Origin: Pyrrhosoma nymphula
Taxonomy: Eukaryota; Arthropoda; Insecta; Odonata; Coenagrionidae
DNA length: 64,000 nucleotides
Direction of reading: 5' to 3'
NCBI GenBank assembly: GCA_963573305.1
Contig: OY754329.1
Coordinates: 135,457,422-135,521,421, forward strand
Shown here: positions 24,237 to 35,300 of the stretch, piece by piece
How positions within the stretch are numbered: position 1 is the stretch's first letter
Layout of the letters: every line of letters begins with the position of its first letter
The notes under the pieces: model-generated
Told to the model about the DNA's origin: nothing
Database searches by the model: none
What the model saw: the letters and a program-made list of their open reading frames with translations, nothing else
Program-made: the position numbers and the translations under genes

Positions 24237-24560
24237 GCCGCGTTGAAACACCGGTTCCCGTCAGATCACTCAAGTTAAGGAACGTTGGGCCCGGACAGGG
24301 GTTGGATGGGAGGCCCTCCTCCATACCTATACCAGGCATGGATGGAGTGGCGATACTCCCTCCAGACCAATACTGGGAGGCCGGAGGGAGATATACCCAG
24401 ACCGGGAAGGTTGGAGGGAGGACACCCTCAATACCTGTACTGGGAAGGTTGGGGGTGGCCCCTCCGTCATACCTCTACCGTGGTGCTCTTGTCCTCTGTC
24501 TGCAAGTGGCAGGAAGGCTCCAGAAGGCCCTCACCCTCTCTTAAAATCAATCAATCTTAT
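24237..24560 (+). mobile_element. 5S rRNA-derived SINE (SINE3-like) with degenerate GC-rich body
   Basis: Positions 24237-24320 align by eye with metazoan 5S rRNA: CACCGGTTCCCGTCAGATCA (5S: CATCGGTTCTCGTCCGATCA), AAGTTAAGGAACGTTGGGC (5S: AAATTAAGCAGCGTCGGGC), then GGATGGGAGGCC (5S: AGATGGGGGACCG). The A-box, intermediate element and C-box region of the 5S internal promoter are thus recognisable, but the 3' stem is missing. It is followed by about 240 bases of degenerate tandem-like sequence (repeats of GGGAAGGTTGG and CCTCC-CATACCT). This is the organisation of a 5S-headed SINE, not a functional 5S gene. Confidence 0.75.
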
Positions 24561-24666
24561 TGATTTAGGGTGGGTATTGGGAAAAAGTCAATACCAGTTC
24601 AAAGGTTTGACTATTGGCAATAGCTATAGTTACAAGCTCTCCTGACCATAGGTTAGAGGTGTATCA

Positions 24667-24833
24667 AAACTTGGTGGCACTCGAGAAAATTACGATGTTG
24701 GGGAGGAGAGAGCAGCAAGAGAGGTGGGACAAAGAGGTTGAGGGGTCTCTCTCCACACAGCTCTGCCTTCTCATCCTTGCCTCATTAACCTTCTGTGACC
24801 TCAGACGCTCCACTGTTGAGTGCCACCAAGTTT
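24667..24833. repeat. Inverted-repeat element, copy 1
   Basis: AAACTTGGTGGCACTC (24667-24682) has its exact complement at 24818-24833. A second, diverged copy is at 29393-29583, sharing both ends and the phrase GTTGAGTGCCA-CAAGT. Confidence 0.65.
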
Positions 24834-25594
24834 CGCTATGCTGGATGCGTTTCAATTACTTCTTGCTGTTGTTTTCTCATTAAATACCATTCATACTTCT
24901 AACCTATTTTTAAAATTTTAAATCATGTTCACACTCTTAAAAAACCATGAAAATGCTTGCAGAAGATGATCTTTTGAGTTTAGTTTGGTATTGAACCGAC
25001 TTTTACTAAGCATTTCTATGTTAGATGGCTTTTTCGAAGTCAAAGTATGGGGTCTCATTCAGTATCTCAGCCAACTGTCACAAGCCATTTGTTTGAGGAT
25101 GGGTTCCCTCAAAAGCTCACTGGTGATCAGGGAATCCATTAGAATGGTTCATAATTTAATTCCATCTCTTTGATTTTTGTCTTAAAAATACTTTTAACTA
25201 TTTCACGCGCACCCACGACTTGTCTCCCATCGATATTAGCGAGTCTATAGACTCTATTTCTCGACTGTCGATAATGTTGGCGACGTCCACCATAAGCGCT
25301 GATCCGATAAGTCTATTTACTGTCGAATTCCGTACCGCTAATGAAGCGACTTTGATTTTAACTACGTACAACCGCTTGCTGAGTACTCCGTAACTGTCGA
25401 GAAAGATGGGCTCACCAATAGCGACATAGGCTCACCAATGTCGATGAAGGCCGGAGTGGAGACAGCGTTTGTTGATAGGCAACAAAGGTTACAGAATATC
25501 CTCCCCCCCTCTCCCCGAGGCCATTTGCGCTGTTTAGGTAAGGTAGATAGCCTGGGGAATGGAAATGCCGCGTCGACATTGGCTTCCTCTGGAC

Positions 25595-26535
25595 CAGCGG
25601 TTCTAAACCTTGCGAGCTTTCCATTCGCTTTAGTGCACTGCTCACTACGCAACACAACAGCGCGCGCGCAGCTTATCTGCGATTGTTGTTGATGTGTTGA
25701 TTTTTATTAATAGCGTCAAGCGTGGAAAATGTGAATATTTATTTGCCGTGAGGTAAAAATCCTACCTTTTGAATGAATATGTAATTTGAACGAAATCCTT
25801 TATGTAACAATGGAAACTATGATTTAAAACATTTCACCGTTACTATACCATCAGAATGCTAGGTACCTACCGGGAGGTTACCGAACGTTTCCAGTGCGCT
25901 CATCATTACATTCATCGCCATTCGTGTGCGCAGAAGTTTTCCGATCTGCGCCATCTTCAGCACCTTGAATGGAAAGCTCACATTTTTCGCTTTGCGCACC
26001 CATATAAAAAATGTACCCCCTATACAGTGACGTAGCCAGGATTTCGTTTCGGGTGCTCCATGTTGAGTATAAACGGAGGGAGATAAAACATTTTGTAAAT
26101 TAGGAGTAAAATTATAACGTTTTTAGGATATTAAAGGTGTGACTGCGGTGTTACAGCCGATATTTAAAGATTTTAGCTGCTCAACTCCCGAAAGAACAAT
26201 AAATCACAATTTTTGTTAAAAAATTACAAACATATTTATTTAAAAAATGTTCAAACTTTAGAATAAATTAATTTAATCTTATTTGTTCTCCGTTAGTGCC
26301 AATTTTTAAAAACAAATAAAAAATTTCGGAGGGGAATGGGGGTCCGGACCCCATGGACCCCCCTCGGATGCGTCACTGCCTTCTATGAACATGGAGAATG
26401 TTTATTAATTATGTTCTTACTGCTGTTACACCTTTAAATCCGCCATTTATGATATATTTTCACGCACCCCATAAAAGTCGTGTGCGTAACTACGTACCAA
26501 TTGGGTTAGGGTGTATACCAGGTTGGGAACCGCTG
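25595..26535. mobile_element. hAT-type non-autonomous element (outer member of a nest)
   Basis: Left end CAGCGGTTCTAAACCTTG, right complement CAGCGGTTCCCAACCTGG. The CAGNGGTTC start is common in hAT elements. The 8-bp flanks CTCTGGAC (25587-25594) and TTCTAAAC (26536-26543) match at 5 of 8 positions, all differences being transitions. A second MITE lies inside (26025-26378). Confidence 0.6.
26025..26378. mobile_element. MITE with CAGTGACG termini nested in a hAT-type element
   Basis: It begins CAGTGACGTAGCCAGGATTT and ends GGATGCGTCACTG, giving an 8-bp perfect terminal inverted repeat (CAGTGACG). It has a self-complementary GGGGTCCGGACCCC near the right end. The flanking 8-mers do not match well, so the target duplication is unproven. 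Confidence 0.65.
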
Positions 26536-26602
26536 TTCTAAACGAAAGGCATCCAAAGGCCAGTTGTAAAACGTTTCAGGAGCCAGGAGTACTGCATGTG
26601 AT

Positions 26603-27059
26603 CAGGGGCGGCTCTAGACCAGAGGTTAAGGGGGCACCCTGGGCACCAGCGGCTCTTGGGGTATGGAATACCCCCAAGAAAAGGGGGGTTCCTGGGTCTC
26701 GTCCCGGAAATTCGCAACAAACTACGTGCAAAATGGCGCGTTATAATGTGGTTTGGAAGCGAAAGTTTGCCTTTTAAAAAGAGCAAGTTTTTACTAATTG
26801 CATATTTCCCTTTTAGATTACCCACAAGTTTCGACTAGTTCCAAAATTATGTTGATTTACATTCGCATTTAGTTTGTGGTTTTAAAAACAGTTTTAGTTT
26901 ATATAAAATTTTACCGGATTTTAAAGTAAAATAACCAAAAATTCTATAACAAAAAAAGCAACAAAATAACTTACACTAATAATTTAAGGTCTATGACAAA
27001 GAAATACGCTGGGTTTTTGGGGGGGCAATTGCTCGTACTGCCCCTTGGGACCGCCAATG
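26603..27059. mobile_element. hAT-type MITE with near-perfect 8-bp target duplication
   Basis: Flanks CATGTGAT (26595-26602) and CATGTGAC (27060-27067) agree at 7 of 8 positions. The ends CAGGGGCGGCTCTAGACC and complement CATTGGCGGTCCCAAGGG are imperfect inverted repeats. The interior is AT-rich and non-coding. Confidence 0.8.
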
Positions 27060-27544
27060 CATGTGACGTGCTCTACACATAAATAGTCGTCGTAATCTTT
27101 TATGTAAATTCCAAGACGATCTATTTTCTGACGACGTGAAAAATATTTTACTAATCCCGACATACGACGGTAGATTAGATCTGAATAAAAATAGACCGCA
27201 GAACGGGCTAGTTTAGAGTGTCATTTTCCCGCGAACGATAAGAGACCATTTAGCTGCCACCCAAGACTTTATAAAGAGGGTTTTTGATAGGCAGTGTAGC
27301 TAATTAGTTTATTTGCTCCCTAATGCGCGTTTCCTAACGTGCTACGTACTACCAACAGCACGTATCGTTTAGTTCCTATATAGTCGTCTCTTTGTCGTTC
27401 CATTAACTTTTGTAGAATATTTTGTGGTGCATGAATTGGTGATAAATTACTCCCTGCATCACATTTTTGAGGTGTTTTGCAGGGTATTATGTTGAAAAAA
27501 AACCCCAAGTAGGAATGGGGATTCCACTGATAAATCTTCGCCAC

Positions 27545-27620
27545 CGACGAGATTAGAATTCGAGCACTCGGAATGGGAAGCCAGCTCTTTAGTCACTGAA
27601 CCAACCCAATCCCGCGAAAA
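27545..27620 (-). repeat. tRNA-derived SINE fragment
   Basis: The minus strand reads GGTTCAGTGACTAAAGAGC, then GAGTGCTCGAATTCTAATC, an A-box/B-box spacing typical of tRNA-like SINE heads. Both boxes are degenerate. Confidence 0.4.
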
Positions 27621-29392
27621 TGGACTCTCCGCAAATAATTCGCGAGTGATATAAGTAAGTTTGATGCATAATCGGATAAAAGCGCAAAGTGCAAGTCTCT
27701 TGGAGAATTTCGCTGGAAAAACTTCAATATTCCACGCCACGGATTTTTAGTTTCACCAAGTTTCTGACGGGTGAAATTTATTGAAAACCCGGGCCTTGGA
27801 ATAAATAAGTTTAAAGTGGAATTTACAGAGTGACTCCAGTTTTTTTTCTCCCTCAGTAGTGGAGATATTGCATGAAGTGACGCCCAACTGGGTTAACTTA
27901 AGAGTCCGTTATGTTCGTTTATCGACGACTTACTCTCAAGTGAAGAAGCTGACCAAATCTGTAGACCACTATCACATTTCCGCGCGGAGTTGGGCTACCT
28001 TCAAGGAAAATGTTTTGCAAATTATGTCAGCTGCAGGAGAGCCACCAGGCGTCGACCGATATATGTCCGGTCCTGCACACAATTTTATGCATTCCGATGT
28101 AGAAATGAATTTCCTTGGGGATGCCAGAATCCACTTTTATTGGGATCTGGATATCTTCCTATGATTCTGTGACAGCGAAGTCTTAGATTAGGGAATACAT
28201 TTCCTCCTTAGGGCGTCTTATGGGCTTAAACCCGGCGGGCAATATCTATAAGAGCAGTGATTCCCACAAAAGGGGGTCATGACGCAAAGTGCGTCATCTG
28301 TCTCTCTTCTATTTATACATAATTTGCGGTGTCCATCCGTCCCCATCTTTATCTCAGAAATGGTAATATCTAGAGATAGGAAGTAAACTGTATTGGATTT
28401 CTACAGGAAGGAAAGTCCTAGGAAAACTTTTAATTTTCGTACCATTTCGAGTTTGAACCCGAAGAATAAAACTATTTTTCCATTAGTCAACAAAGGGCTC
28501 TCCATTTTTCCGAGTGCAATGCTTTCTTTTTCCATTAATTAAAATAATTAATTTGAAGTGATTAATAATATCAATTTGAACCGATCCCGGGTCCACCCTC
28601 CTCCCGAATGGGATTTCGGGATGTATGTGGGGGAGATAAAAAATATTGTATATGGGGCATGAGCCATTGAGCCTCGGGTGGGGGGGTGGGGGTGCACCAC
28701 TGCATAGGAGACCATTGCCATGTTATACTACATGCGCTAACAGTAAAAAAGACGAAGACAAACCTTAAATAAATGGAGTTTCTCCGTGGAGGTGTTGGAG
28801 AAATGATGCTATCAAAATCTATTTCGTTTGTTTGCTGATGTTCTTTAGATAATGTGCTGATATTATTTAAGCGTAAATCACTCATTCTGGATGCAAGATG
28901 ATTTTCAATCAGTTGTAATTTGGAAACATTTTATTATTAAAAAAGGTGCTTAATATTTTTTTCATTAAAGCCGAAAATGCAGCTCGGAGAAAAACCTCCG
29001 CCCACGCTGCTGTCTTCAGCCCATACCAAAATCCGCCCTTTCACGTCGTTAAAGTTTGAAACCTTGGCAAAATGGACTCCGACGAAATAATGAGGGCAAC
29101 AATGCTTGAACCTCAAATAAACATCTTATTGTTAGCGTTATCTTAAACACAGCGAGTGAAGGAAGTTTGCCCATTGGCGAAGTGATGGGAGACGTTCAAT
29201 TAGTCATTCCTAACATTTTTGCGTTCGACAGAATGATATTCTCTAATGCCCTTGGACACCTATGTGTGCTACAATAAGGCGATATCCTTGGACAGGGTGA
29301 ATTTAGGCACGCAAAGGGCTTTTCAAGTGTTGTCAAGTTAGGCGATTTCGGGCGCTTTTCAACTCCCTCCTCCCCCATGCATAGGTTTAGCC

Positions 29393-29583
29393 AAACTTGG
29401 TGGCACACACTTGTGAAGATCATGGTGTTTTGGATAGGAATGCATGAACGATGTGTTGGACCAAGGGAACGAGGTTCCCTCAACAAGTCCATACAGGAGT
29501 CCTTCAGTACCTCTGTCGGCTAATTATCGCTTGATTCAAATTCTCTGCCCTCAGACTCTTCGCCGTTGAGTGCCATCAAGTCT
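29393..29583. repeat. Inverted-repeat element, copy 2
   Basis: AAACTTGGTGGCAC at the left and GAGTGCCATCAAGT at the right are the diverged ends of the element at 24667-24833. The flanking phrase CCTCAGAC...GTTGAGTGCCA is shared with copy 1. Confidence 0.55.
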
Positions 29584-30750
29584 TGCTATGACTATGAGAC
29601 AGCGTAAGTGTCGCTTAAGTCCCCTTCTCCTAACAAGTTTACCAAAGTTGTCGTATATTTTTGTAAGCGTGAGCATTCACTTGTGTACTTTACGATGAAC
29701 GATATTTTTGTAATTTAGACCACCCGTAGGAATTCTGAGTATTGTAATATTGAAGTTTTTGTTTTTTAGCATAATGGCAATGCATGGAACGACGTCGTCG
29801 CCGTCTGCCGACATGAAACCATTCGGGGGCTGGGATCGCGCAGATCAACTCATAGAATATTGACGGAGGCAGAATTTGGACTTGGCTGTATAAAATTGGC
29901 AGGAAACTAACAAATTTATATTATTGAAAGTATGGTGTATCATTTAGCTGAATCATCATCAGAAGTCATCAATCCGAAGATTGATTTGCAGCAGCTCACC
30001 ATTCCACTCTCCTCTCTGCCCACCGCTTCATTCCTATGTAATTATTTACTTTGACCTCCTTCATGCTTGATGTATTCATAGGGTAAGAGTTTTTCACTCT
30101 AACTTTATGTATTCCATTCTTGATCCACCTCTATAGTTCTTCACATTATTTTCTCCTTCCAATTTTGTTTTCATTAGGCTGTTGTGTTGCAAAATGTGAA
30201 CAGTAAGTATGTCTCTCCTTCGCAGTGTTCATTATGCTTCTTTTCTCTCCAGCTCTTCGTAGGACTTCTTCCTTAGTGATTCTATCCGTCCGTTTAATCT
30301 TCATCATTTTTCGGCAACATCACGTCCCCATTGCTTCCAATCTCCTTTGTTCCGATGCTGTTATTGTCCAGGCTTCAATTCCATATTTAGAGCACGATCC
30401 AGATCAGAGTTCTCGCTCCTGCATTCTTAAGGAACCCCGAGGGAATTTCATCATTCATACCCTTCCTTCATCGAAAATTAGGTAGCTGGCGCGATCGTAA
30501 TAATTCAGTTGTATACGTTCGGATGATCTTCTAATGGTTGAATAACACGCTTATATTAATATAATGGCTGCTATCAAATATCAAAGTGTCACGCCTTGTC
30601 AAAGGTTCTAAAAAACATATTCTACTATAATTTTCTTCTACATTTCGAATACTGCGCCGAAAACTATCAGTAGATCAAATCATTTCATGCTTTAAATAAG
30701 GCAAAAATGTAAATTATAATCCTTGTATCTTTACATTACTGCATGTATGG

Positions 30751-30857
30751 GGAGTTCCACCGCATAAATTGGTTACTTAAATGAAATACGGTCCTAGTAT
30801 TTTCTTCGACTTGAAAAATCATGAAATTTTGCTCTCAGTGACCCGCGATTACCGATC
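30751..30857. repeat. Dispersed repeat, copy A (second copy 61650-61770)
   Basis: Shared ordered blocks with the 61.65-kb copy: GAGTTCCACC-CATAAA, TACTTAAATGAAAT, GGTCCTA, TTCTTCGACTT, and GATTACCG. No coding. Class unknown. Confidence 0.6.
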
Positions 30858-32264
30858 CAGCCACCTTAAAAAATAAATTATTCCAATACTAATTCCAGTA
30901 CTGATTCCAATACAATTCACATGTGAGATCATCTTGGACTCCCCACATCCCCTGCGAAAGATAATGCTAGAAGAGCCCAACCCTTCCACTCCCACATAAC
31001 GTAATACCTAAATGCCTCTGAAGGAAAGAATTCCGGTAATGCGGAAAGCATAACACAAATTTATATATATGTATGTAGTAGCTGTGTAATCGAATATTGC
31101 TCGCGCGTCAAACAATGGTTGAAAATGTAGCAAAATTAATTCACAATCGAACTGCGAACGGCCCATTTTTTGTCACATTGCGCTAGTGTCTGGAAAGGAA
31201 ATGTTGCTCAGTGGCATCAATTCTTTTCTAGCTTTGCAGTTCGTGGCGTCAGAATTTCCTTGGAATTCTTTGAATTGCTTTCACAATTAGTGTTTTATTG
31301 TGAGGCACGTCTACAATAAAGCTATTAGCGTTTTAAATAATGTACCACACCCCGCTTTTAAGGGGTGCTTGATTACATGATGCCGGATTTGGAACGTTTC
31401 CTACAGGGACGGATTAAGGCCATCGTTTTGGGGGTGGGGGCGGATTGCTACTTTGAGGGGGTCTGAGGGGTGTAGAATACCTTATGACCACCATTTTTCC
31501 TATTTTACCAGGAATTGCGGGGACGCCGTCCTCCACACCTTCCTTAATCAGCCACTGGTTTCTAGGCGGTCCAGTGGATTGGTAAATTTTCCTTTTCGAT
31601 TTCTCCGAAACTATTCATCCGAGGCGACGCGTCGCGACGGTCGCCGTAGGTTTTTCCATGTGCTCCGTCTGTTCTAGATACTACATGTGAAGAGAAGTCA
31701 CGGCGATAAAGGTTTAAATGATTCCATATAATGAAGTAATGTCTCGCTACTTTGCAATAATCAACAACAGATCTTTCTGAATTGCTTAAGATGAATAAGT
31801 TAACGATTTCCGAAAATATGTCTTACCTTTTTGCTTGCTGTGCCATCAAGTAATTGGAAACGGTGATTCTGTGAAGTCCCTTCCCGGAGTGTGGTCTCGA
31901 AAAGTGGGCGTAAAAAATTCTTTGCCGTTTATCACACTAGTAGAAGATTTGGAAAGTTGTTAAACATATTGACATTCTCTTCAGCGTATATTTTTAATGA
32001 CTTAATTTTACTGACCCTTGAAAAAATGAACTTCCTCGGAACGAAGGTAGTTTGTGCAAGCTCTATCTTAGTAGAGAGACCATATTGCAGAGATCCAGTG
32101 CTGAGCTGGTAGGTACAAATATTCCTTATTTCCACGCACCATTAGTCATTTTAACAAAAACAGCGTGACACTGACATAAGGCATAGTTCACATACAATTC
32201 ACCACAGTCCTCTCCCCCCTCCTTTTCCCTATTCCCTCCCCTGCCACTGCTGTTGTCGTGGAAA

Positions 32265-32318
32265 CCCCTGCCACACGCCTCTGCAGAGTCTCGCAGAGTA
32301 GTATGTGCAGGTGTAAAT
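32265..32318 (+). repeat. CCTGCCACACG-family repeat fragment
   Basis: CCCCTGCCACACGCC, then CGCAGAGTAGTATGTGCAGG. Related fragments are at 55369-55420 (same strand) and 61484-61524 (opposite strand). A pyrimidine-rich stretch precedes this copy and the 55-kb copy. Confidence 0.5.
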
Positions 32319-34355
32319 ATTCTAATTTAATTTGCAAATTTAAGCAGGTGTTTGACGTGTGAAGTAAATCTAGTTATATTAATGACGCTATAACTTTTCA
32401 TGGCTGAACTTCTCAGTAATTACCTAACGGAGTGTATGCATATTTTAGGCCGTAACTTGGCTAATTTGTTTTACCCCGTACGCTCAAAAGGCCTTCACAA
32501 CCGGGGGTCTCTTTTGCCATTTTATGATGAATATAATGCCAGTAAAAAGTATTAAGGTTATTTGTGAATTATTAAAAAAAAATTAATTCGGAAAATAAAC
32601 GAACTTTGCGCCGTTATATTTGGTGACGCGATCTGTGAATCATTTTTCAAAGTAATGTCCCTATGGAGCACTCAGGTGTACCATATTCCAAGGGAAATTA
32701 CTTTATTTTTTGGCTAATGTCTCGAAAGGAAGTGTAATGAGTGACTGATACTTAAGAATCGACCATATATGTTTGAGAAAGAAGGGTTTAATAATTGTCT
32801 TTGTTTTGGCCAATTTCATTACATTTTATGTGCAGTGATGTCTCCCTCAAACTACCTTTATTGTAACAGGTGGTATAATAATAGAGCGTAAGCGAGCAAA
32901 GAAAGCTCAGTTCATGGAGTAGCGTGACTTAAGGATGGCGAAGCGTCTTTGCTGATGCAATGTATTCGGCGTCTCTTATTAGTGAATTCTTGTCGGGCCA
33001 TCCACTGGGTTAGCTTCTCCATTTCCAAATTAATCGAAATTTGGATGGAATTGCGAAATGAAATACTTTTTTATTTGAAATAGATCCACAAAATTTTCTT
33101 TGTCACGCGAGAGTGATTTTTTGCCAATATTTTCGTGTCATGCATTTCGAAAGAAATCATTGAAATTTCTTTGGATTGTGTAGCGATCGAGCCAATATAT
33201 GAAGTGCCCTGCTTGCTCATTAGATATCTGCAATCCTGGTCGCTTGGAAATTCTTTTTTTTTTTTTTTTTTTTTTTTTCGGAATAAGAAAAAGTAAAACC
33301 CAAAAATGATTTAAAAATTGCGCCACATGCCACCAACATACCTGAGCTCTTCTTTACGGGAGAATGGAACGTTTCCGAAAATGTGACTCGTTAAGAGCAG
33401 GCTAATGCCAAAGCCAGGTTGCTTTCCTCCCTTCCTCCATTCTCCAAATAACCCTTATCAAGCCACCCACCTATTCTTAATGGGGATAATTACTTTAGTC
33501 GTCGGTCGCCTACGTGACCGACCAGATCTGTAAGTTATTACAAAAATTGGGAGGAAATTGTAATGAGAAAACTATCCGTCTAGAGTGCGATGTGTTATCA
33601 GGTCCCCAGATTCAATCGAGTATGATCCAGTTGAGCTACTCAAACGTATTCTTCTTCAGTCAACTTCGTTGGCACACAAGGAGGTTCATGGTTTGAAACT
33701 CAGTCCAGGCAGATATACCTATCATTGAGAATTTGTACATTCGTGTATCTCCTCAGAGGGTTTTAAGGCGCAATGCTTTGAATTCGTCTGAGGGGTTTGT
33801 GTCCATGTGTTTTCTCCGCTCATTTTTCACATTCGGGCTCTTCTTTGCCGGTTATTCCGCAAAGTTACTGTCGCAGAAATTCCAGCGGTATTTTGATTTT
33901 GGATGTGAAGCGTCTTATAGATCAAAACCAGTGGGGATGATTCCCACTGTGGCTCGGGGCAATGCGACAAAATTTTTCATACTAAACATTCATTCATTAC
34001 TAGGAAAGTATAAGAGTTATCCTAACGTTATATGTTCCATTCAAAAGAGGAATGTCGAAAAAGTGAAATAAATAACCATCTTGGGAACATAATGGCATCA
34101 AGGGAATGAAGATGGTCCCCAAGTATGGGTGTAAATTTTATGTAAATTATGGGTGTAAAATTTCAAAGTTTTACCTGTTGCCGATAGCGTAAAATTAGTA
34201 TATCTCGACAAAAAATCGTTCGAGGATTTCTCGAGTGGATTCATCGAATTCAGATCGTTTTGAGGGATAAAATCACGAAAGAAACTGGATTAGTAAAATA
34301 TATTCAAAGGTTTCAGGGATCACCAAGTGAAAGTTCAGCATTGAAAAAACATGCT

Positions 34356-34509
34356 TTGTATTTCCCCGCGATAATTTATTGGTCGATTGCGGTTTCGACG
34401 CTCTATCGTCATACGTTAGCACACAATTTGTGTTGCAAATTGCAGTAGTGAAAATAACGCTTTATCGTCGAAACCGCGATCGACCGATAAATAATCGTGT
34501 GGAAATACA
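34356..34509. mobile_element. Fold-back MITE, about 154 bp
   Basis: Long imperfect inverted repeats: the left arm contains TTTATTGGTCGATTGCGGTT and TTCGACG, the right arm contains CGTCGAAACCGCGATCGACC and GATAAATAAT. The outer ends are TTGTATTTCC and the complement TGTATTTCC. Arms span about 45 bp around a roughly 60-base centre. No coding. Confidence 0.65.
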
Positions 34510-35044
34510 GTATTGAATTAGAATTAGTATGCCGCATTTTTAGGGTCATATTACATTTATTAAAAATATAAATGCACTGGGGAAAATATTAGCATTGTTT
34601 TAGCGAGGCATTTCAGGTATTAAAAATACTACATGACACTAATCAATAAAAGAGATGATAAAGACTTAACATTGGCTTCTCATTGTCATGTGATCTACGA
34701 GTTCTACAGTAGACGTTCTTGGTTGAAAACAGTACGAGTCAATTGCCTTTTTATCAATAAGTTTCATAACTCTTTATTTAAACAATACCCTCCACAAAAC
34801 AACAGACTGCCGCTTTCATGCCGATTTATGTGACAGGTATGTGGTCCAGATAAATCGGCAAAAAGATTTTTTCGCCTGAAATAAACACCCTTAAGATTTC
34901 TTGTCATCACACTGTGAAATCAGCGCATTACAGCGGTATATAAGAATTAATGGATCAATCGGTAACGAATCGGTAATCTTGTTAAAAGAAAAGTATCGGT
35001 ACTAACCAAGTTTTACGGGTTGTAATAACCTTTGTTCGAATTAT

Positions 35045-35300
35045 TTCCCTCGGCTACGTAAGGGAGGAATATTAGGAGAGGAGGAATATTAAAGAGTCTT
35101 TAAGAGTAGAAGAGCGTGTGTGAAGCCATGCATGAGTGTTAGAGAAACGAAAGTAGTTTGTAAGGATAGGGCATTATAGAGGAATTTATTTAATGAGAGC
35201 AATTTTTGTAGGGGTAATGTCAGTAACTAAATTCTTTGACTGTGCCCATCCTGAAAGGGAATGGCGTGATAGGAATGTTTGTATGTAGCTAGATAAGGGC
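35045..35300 (+). mobile_element. Non-LTR retrotransposon 3' end fragment
   Basis: Shares ordered blocks with the fragments at 39880-40255 and 49440-49930: GGAGTCTTAAGA-like, GAGCGTGTGTGAAGC, TTTGTAAGGATAGG, then GACTGTGCCCATCCTGAAAG, GGCGTGATAG. These are the last codons and 3' end of the same LINE family. Confidence 0.5.

Noticed and set aside
24237..24320. Functional 5S rRNA gene
   Set aside because: The 5' and 3' stem sequences are missing and the sequence passes into a degenerate GC-rich body.
24285..24563. Overlapping open frames of 80-92 codons rich in Gly, Pro and Trp
   Set aside because: They are produced by the repetitive GC-rich body of the 5S-derived SINE and are open in two frames at once.
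31395..31680. Possible hAT-type MITE starting CAGGGACGGATTAAGG
   Set aside because: No opposing inverted terminus or target duplication was found nearby, so the element cannot be bounded.
33138..33326. Frame containing a Lys run
   Set aside because: It is the translation of the T25 homopolymer on the opposite strand.
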